From: Acholeplasmataceae bacterium
Lineage (GTDB): Bacteria > Bacillota_I > Bacilli_A > ML615J-28 > CAG-698
Direction of reading: 5' to 3'
Assembly (NCBI GenBank): GCA_012841765.1
Contig: DUUA01000057.1
Span: 1 to 5,217, forward strand
Length of the DNA: 5,217 bases
The notes beneath the pieces were generated by a model. That model worked only from the letters and a program-made list of their open reading frames with translations, was not told the origin of the DNA and did not search any database. Shown here in pieces: positions 1-2,446 of this stretch (the stretch's first letter is position 1; each line of letters starts with the position of its first letter). The position numbers and the translations under genes were made by a program.

Positions 1-42
1 AGCTATCGCCGCTTTCCAACCATCCTTCTTGTATTCTAGCAT
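1..42 (-). CDS. 5' end of a probable sugar ABC transporter permease (cut at window edge)
   Basis: Only the first 14 codons are present, reading MLEYKKDGWKAAIA, before the window ends. The ATG at 42..40 shares its A with the TAA stop of the upstream ATPase gene (TAATG), so the two are translationally coupled. An AGGGGA at 60..55, inside the ATPase gene, could serve as ribosome binding site with about 12 nt spacing. A short charged start with a 'KDGWKAA' stretch just before where a first membrane helix would begin is typical of MalF/UgpA-type permeases of CUT1 sugar importers, and such permeases commonly follow the ATPase gene in operons. The assignment rests on this short start and on context, because no membrane segment lies inside the window. 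Confidence 0.5.
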   Translation of the reverse strand, partial: MLEYKKDGWKAAIA

Positions 43-1238
43 TAGATTAAACGTTCCCCTGTTTCTTTATTAAAAACAAAGAACTTAGAATAACTGAAAT
101 GAATCTTTTGGCCTATCTTCAGTCCTCTAGATGCTGGAATAATAGATCTAAAGGTTACATCTAATTCCTCTAATCTACAAATAAGCATTGTGTCACGACC
201 AATATGCTCTACTATTTCAATTTCTGCTTCTATTAATCCTTTAGGATCCATAACAAAGAATTCTGGTCTTAATCCTATATGAACATCTTGATCATCAAGA
301 TTAACGTCTTCAATATGAATATCATTCATAAACAATTTTTTGTTTTTAACTATCCCATCAAGAATATTAATAGGTGGATTGCCTAAGAACTTAGCAACAA
401 ACTCATTAATTGGCTCATCATATACAGTTTGTGGATGATCCATTTGTTGTTTCAATCCTAAGTTCATAACAACAATTTCATCAGAAATACTCATAGCTTC
501 TTCTTGGTCATGAGTTACGAAAATTGTTGTAATCCCAGTTTCTCTTTGAATACGTTTAATCTCTTCTCTTGTTTGCAAACGAAGTCTAGCATCAAGATTT
601 GATAAAGGTTCATCTAGTAATAAAACTCTTGGCATTTTTACTAAAGCTCTAGCAATAGCAACACGTTGCTGTTGCCCACCTGATAATTGATTTGGCTTAC
701 GATCCATCAAATCACCAATATGAACAAGTTCAGCCATGTACTGTGCTCTTTTTAAAGCATCTTCTTTCGGAACTTTCATATTTTCAAGAGGGAACATAAT
801 ATTTTGTCTAACTGTCATATGCGGATATAATGCATAATTTTGAAACACTAAACCAATTCCTCTTTTTTCAGGAGGTAGAGTTGTTACATCTTCTCCACCA
901 AAATAAATTTTACCTGCATTGGGTTTATGTAAACCAGCAACCATATATAAAGTTGTTGATTTCCCACATCCAGAAGGTCCTAATAAGCCAATTAATTTTC
1001 CAGCAGGAATTGTTACAGAAAAATCTTTAACTGCAACTGTAATTGCTTTAGATTTTTGAACAAATTCCTTTGTTAGATTATCTAATCTAACTTCAATGCT
1101 TTCATGGACAATTGGCGCCTCTACTGAAACTACCTCTTTTTGTTCAGGGGTAGCATTAGTCAATGTTTCTTCGAGAGCATCATTATCTTCAGATACTTCG
1201 TTTTTCTTTTTAAACTTTTTAAAAAACTCTTTCATCAT
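42..1238 (-). CDS. CUT1-type sugar ABC transporter ATP-binding protein (MalK/UgpC/MsmX-like)
   Basis: This is the cytoplasmic ATPase that drives uptake of a sugar, oligosaccharide or glycerol-phosphate type substrate through a membrane permease pair. The 398 residues contain a full ABC domain: Walker A GPSGCGKST (87-95), Q-loop Q133 in VFQNYALYPHM, signature LSGGQQQR (185-192), Walker B VLLLDEP (205-211), D-loop SNLDARLR (213-220) and H-loop H243. A TOBE-type regulatory region follows from about 283 to the end, with the family-typical LRPE stretch near 323. These features place it in the MalK/UgpC group, but the substrate cannot be read from the ATPase. The first 46 or so residues precede the normal start of such proteins: a Lys/Phe-rich patch, then an acidic tail. 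The tail keeps the frame open and begins at a good ribosome binding site, so it is probably real. ATG codons at 1238 and 1235 are adjacent, and the second has the better spacing. The stop overlaps the start of the next gene. Confidence 0.95.
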   Translation of the reverse strand: MMKEFFKKFKKKNEVSEDNDALEETLTNATPEQKEVVSVEAPIVHESIEVRLDNLTKEFVQKSKAITVAVKDFSVTIPAGKLIGLLGPSGCGKSTTLYMVAGLHKPNAGKIYFGGEDVTTLPPEKRGIGLVFQNYALYPHMTVRQNIMFPLENMKVPKEDALKRAQYMAELVHIGDLMDRKPNQLSGGQQQRVAIARALVKMPRVLLLDEPLSNLDARLRLQTREEIKRIQRETGITTIFVTHDQEEAMSISDEIVVMNLGLKQQMDHPQTVYDEPINEFVAKFLGNPPINILDGIVKNKKLFMNDIHIEDVNLDDQDVHIGLRPEFFVMDPKGLIEAEIEIVEHIGRDTMLICRLEELDVTFRSIIPASRGLKIGQKIHFSYSKFFVFNKETGERLI

Positions 1239-1241
1239 ATA

Positions 1242-1248
1242 CTCCTTT
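1242..1248 (-). promoter_or_regulatory. Ribosome binding site of the sugar ATPase gene
   Basis: AAAGGAG lies just before two consecutive ATG codons. It is only 3 nt from the ATG at 1238 but 6 nt from the ATG at 1235. The latter is closer to normal spacing, so translation may begin at the second Met (397 residues). The site also supports the long N-terminal tail of the ATPase, because no start further downstream is needed. Confidence 0.75.
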
Positions 1249-1280
1249 GAATTTTATATTTTTTTTGCTTAAATACTAAT

Positions 1281-1287
1281 TCCTCCT
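1281..1287 (-). promoter_or_regulatory. Orphan consensus Shine-Dalgarno in the ATPase leader
   Basis: AGGAGGA on the minus strand is a stronger match to the anti-Shine-Dalgarno than the site actually next to the ATPase start, yet no ATG, GTG or TTG opens a frame at usable distance. The bases after it read ATTAGTATTTAAG. It lies about 43 nt upstream of the ATPase start. It may be a ribosome standby site, a relic of a lost start, or chance. Confidence 0.4.
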
Positions 1288-1289
1288 GA

Positions 1290-1295
1290 ACTATA
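1290..1295 (-). promoter_or_regulatory. Weak candidate -10 element for the transporter operon
   Basis: TATAGT in the context TTTAATATAGT is the best -10-like hexamer between the upstream terminator and the ATPase start, and a promoter is expected there. No good -35 lies 16 to 18 nt upstream: TTGGTC begins only 12 nt before the hexamer and the correctly spaced hexamers are poor. Either the promoter needs an activator, or part of the transcription arrives by read-through from upstream. Confidence 0.25.
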
Positions 1296-1320
1296 TTAAA
1301 CAAATTTGACCAAAATGAAT

Positions 1321-1347
1321 AAAAAAGACCCTTATATTAGAGTCTTT
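1321..1347 (-). terminator. Rho-independent terminator
   Basis: The minus-strand RNA reads AAAGACUCU, loop AAUAUA, then AGGGUCUUU followed by UUU. This gives a 9-bp stem with one U-G wobble and an uninterrupted run of six U (three in the stem, three in the tail). It ends transcription coming from the recR side, about 83 nt before the sugar ATPase gene. The TAA stop of the small ORF (1334..1332) falls in the loop and the first base of the 3' arm, so a ribosome reaching that stop would occlude the hairpin. Confidence 0.75.
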
Positions 1348-1502
1348 GCTTGTTCAAAAAACCACAAAGTGGTTTTAGTGTTATTAAAGCTTAAATAATC
1401 AATGCTATAAAAGCCAGTAATATTCTGCTTTTGTGAAATTTTTACCTCTTGTTGTTTTAATTTGTTATTTGTCATTAAGAAAAATACCTCTATAAAATTC
1501 AT
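1332..1502 (-). CDS. Unrecognised small ORF, 56 residues
   Basis: I do not recognise this protein. It starts MNFIEVFFLMTNN and ends TLWFFEQAKTLI with a TAA stop. It is rich in Asn, Gln, Lys and Thr, with a short hydrophobic start that is too short to be a convincing membrane helix, and it has no Cys. Expression signals are better than expected by chance: AGGAG 9 nt before the ATG at 1502, an in-frame TAG a few codons upstream that fixes the 5' limit, and a strong promoter about 30 nt upstream. A second in-frame ATG at 1475 has only a weak AGAGG and would give 47 residues. Against a coding role, its 3' third overlaps two terminator-like hairpins and the middle holds a third, so the transcript could instead be a structured RNA or an untranslated operon tail. 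A leader peptide for the transporter operon is another reading. Confidence 0.4.
   Translation of the reverse strand: MNFIEVFFLMTNNKLKQQEVKISQKQNITGFYSIDYLSFNNTKTTLWFFEQAKTLI
1356..1376 (-). terminator. Terminator-like hairpin inside the small ORF
   Basis: The minus-strand RNA has the perfect 8-bp stem AAAACCAC / GUGGUUUU around a UUU loop, continuing to six U in a row before GAAC. Half the stem is A-U and only two tail U are free, so it is a weaker terminator than the one 9 nt further on. Together they form a tandem pair. The stem also encodes part of the small ORF (KTTLWF). Confidence 0.5.
1409..1432. other. Imperfect inverted repeat (possible RNA hairpin)
   Basis: On the plus strand AAAAGC, a bulged C and AG face CT and GCTTTT across a TAATATT loop, giving 8 bp with one bulge. 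In the minus-strand transcript this would be a third hairpin upstream of the two terminator-like ones, within the small ORF. It lacks a U tail and is not a terminator by itself. Confidence 0.3.
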
Positions 1503-1511
1503 AATTGGTAA

Positions 1512-1516
1512 CTCCT
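1512..1516 (-). promoter_or_regulatory. Ribosome binding site of the small ORF
   Basis: AGGAG lies 9 nt before the ATG at 1502, in the context GTAGGAGTTACC. It decides the start at 1502 over the internal ATG at 1475. It does not fit any other start codon nearby. Confidence 0.5.
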
Positions 1517-1528
1517 ACACTATTATAT

Positions 1529-1557
1529 ATTATACTACATTTTCTTCTTTCCTTCAA
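1529..1557 (-). promoter_or_regulatory. SigA-type promoter overlapping the 3' end of recR
   Basis: TTGAAG (1557..1552) and TATAAT (1534..1529) are separated by exactly 17 nt. The -10 is a perfect consensus and the -35 matches four or five positions of TTGACA. A second TATAAT follows at 1527..1522. The -35 lies within the last recR codons and the -10 directly after the recR TAG. A start near 1522 would leave about 20 nt of leader before the small ORF. Promoter-like hexamers arise easily in AT-rich DNA, but the spacing and placement are good. Confidence 0.55.
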
Positions 1558-2131
1558 GTGCTTTTATTAAAGTAATTTCATCTGCATATTCAATATCTGC
1601 ACCAGCTGGAAGACCATAACCAATTCTATAAATATTTACATTTATATCTTTAATAATATTTTTAATATATAGGGCAGTCATTTCACCTTCAATTGTTGCA
1701 CTTGTTGCAACAATAATTTCTACTATTTTTTCATTTTCAATTCTTTTTAATAATTTGTCAAAATCAAGTTCATCAGGGCTAATTCCATTAAGGGGAGAAA
1801 TAACGCCATTTAGAACAAAATACTTACCATTATATTGATTTGTTTTTTCGAAAACCATTAAATCTTTTGTTCCTTCAACAATCAATATAGTATTGTCTCT
1901 AGAATCATCAGCACATATGTGGCAAATATCTGTATCCGTTAAATTACCACAACGCTTACAAGGTGCAATTTTTTCTATAACGTCATTTAAATTTAAAGCA
2001 AGTTTTTTTACTTCCTCTTTGCTCATCTTCATTACTGTAAAGAAAGCTAACCTCTCTGCTGTTTTTGGGCCAATACCAGGATACCGTTGAAAACTATCAA
2101 TTAAAGCTTGTAAAGAATTCGGATATTTCAT
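1535..2131 (-). CDS. recR: Recombination mediator protein RecR
   Basis: RecR works in the cytoplasm with RecO and RecF to load RecA at gaps and help restart stalled replication. The 198 residues match the usual family length and domain order: a helix-hairpin-helix near the start with PGIGPKTAERLAF (18-30), a four-Cys zinc finger C58-x2-C61-x8-C70-x2-C73, then a Toprim domain beginning ILIVEG (82-87) with the later ATSATIEGEMTALYI stretch (142-156), and the C-terminal GLPAGADIEYADE segment (173-185). All expected zinc ligands are present. The ATG follows ybaB by 5 nt. The only strong Shine-Dalgarno, GGAGGA at 2154..2149, lies 17 nt upstream inside ybaB, so translation is probably coupled to ybaB. 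The stop is TAG. No terminator follows until 1376..1321. Confidence 0.97.
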   Translation of the reverse strand: MKYPNSLQALIDSFQRYPGIGPKTAERLAFFTVMKMSKEEVKKLALNLNDVIEKIAPCKRCGNLTDTDICHICADDSRDNTILIVEGTKDLMVFEKTNQYNGKYFVLNGVISPLNGISPDELDFDKLLKRIENEKIVEIIVATSATIEGEMTALYIKNIIKDINVNIYRIGYGLPAGADIEYADEITLIKALEGKKKM

Positions 2132-2136
2132 CGCAA

Positions 2137-2445
2137 TTAAAACCCAAATCCTCCGAGCATACTTTGATACTTACTCATCTTTTCTTCAGTAACTAATTCA
2201 ATCTCTTTAACTGCTTGATTACATGCTGCAACAATCATATCTCCTAGCATTTCGTAATCATCTTTTCCTTCAGCTTCAAAATCTTCAGAGACATTCACTT
2301 TTTTTAATTCTTTTGTACCATACATTTCTACACTGACAACACCTCCGGCGTTAGCATAGAAAACAGTATCGTTAATTTCTTGTTGCGTAGCAACCATTTC
2401 ATCTTGCATTTTTTTTATTTTTTTTAGCATTGCTTGTTGATTCAT
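2137..2445 (-). CDS. ybaB: YbaB/EbfC family nucleoid-associated DNA-binding protein
   Basis: Members of this family are small dimeric DNA-binding proteins that coat the nucleoid, and the gene almost always sits between dnaX and recR, as here. The 102 residues are normal length. A basic, Met/Gln/Lys-rich helix opens the protein (MLKKIKKMQDEM, 6-17), followed by the central YANAGGVVSVEMYGTKELKK strand region and the conserved EMLGDMIVAACNQAVK helix. It ends in the family-typical Gly-rich tail MLGGFGF. Translation starts 1 nt after the dnaX stop, driven by GGAGGAA at 2459..2453. The last codons hold the GGAGGA that may serve recR. The opening helix is encoded by two A8 tracts separated by one T. 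Confidence 0.97.
   Translation of the reverse strand: MNQQAMLKKIKKMQDEMVATQQEINDTVFYANAGGVVSVEMYGTKELKKVNVSEDFEAEGKDDYEMLGDMIVAACNQAVKEIELVTEEKMSKYQSMLGGFGF
2149..2154 (-). promoter_or_regulatory. Distant Shine-Dalgarno for recR within ybaB
   Basis: GGAGGA encodes the Gly-Gly of the YbaB tail and is the only strong ribosome binding sequence before the recR ATG. Spacing of 17 nt is longer than optimal, which suggests that recR depends partly on ribosomes terminating at the ybaB stop 5 nt upstream. Confidence 0.5.
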
Positions 2446-2446
2446 T

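Noticed and set aside
830..1030. Plus-strand open frame opposite the ABC ATPase
   Set aside because: It is antisense to a gene with complete ABC motifs, has no ribosome binding site and gives a low-complexity Leu/Phe/Gln product.
1306..1338. Plus-strand promoter TTGACC ... TATATT in the intergenic region
   Set aside because: The spacer is 21 nt, too long for a normal promoter, the -10 falls in the minus-strand terminator, and no plus-strand gene follows.
1381..1400. AT-rich dyad centred on AAGCTT as an operator
   Set aside because: It is imperfect, short and made almost entirely of A/T, as expected by chance at this composition, and it does not sit at the promoter.
1893..2090. Plus-strand open frame opposite recR
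   Set aside because: It is a shadow of the recR zinc-finger and helix-hairpin-helix region, with no family resemblance or translation signal.
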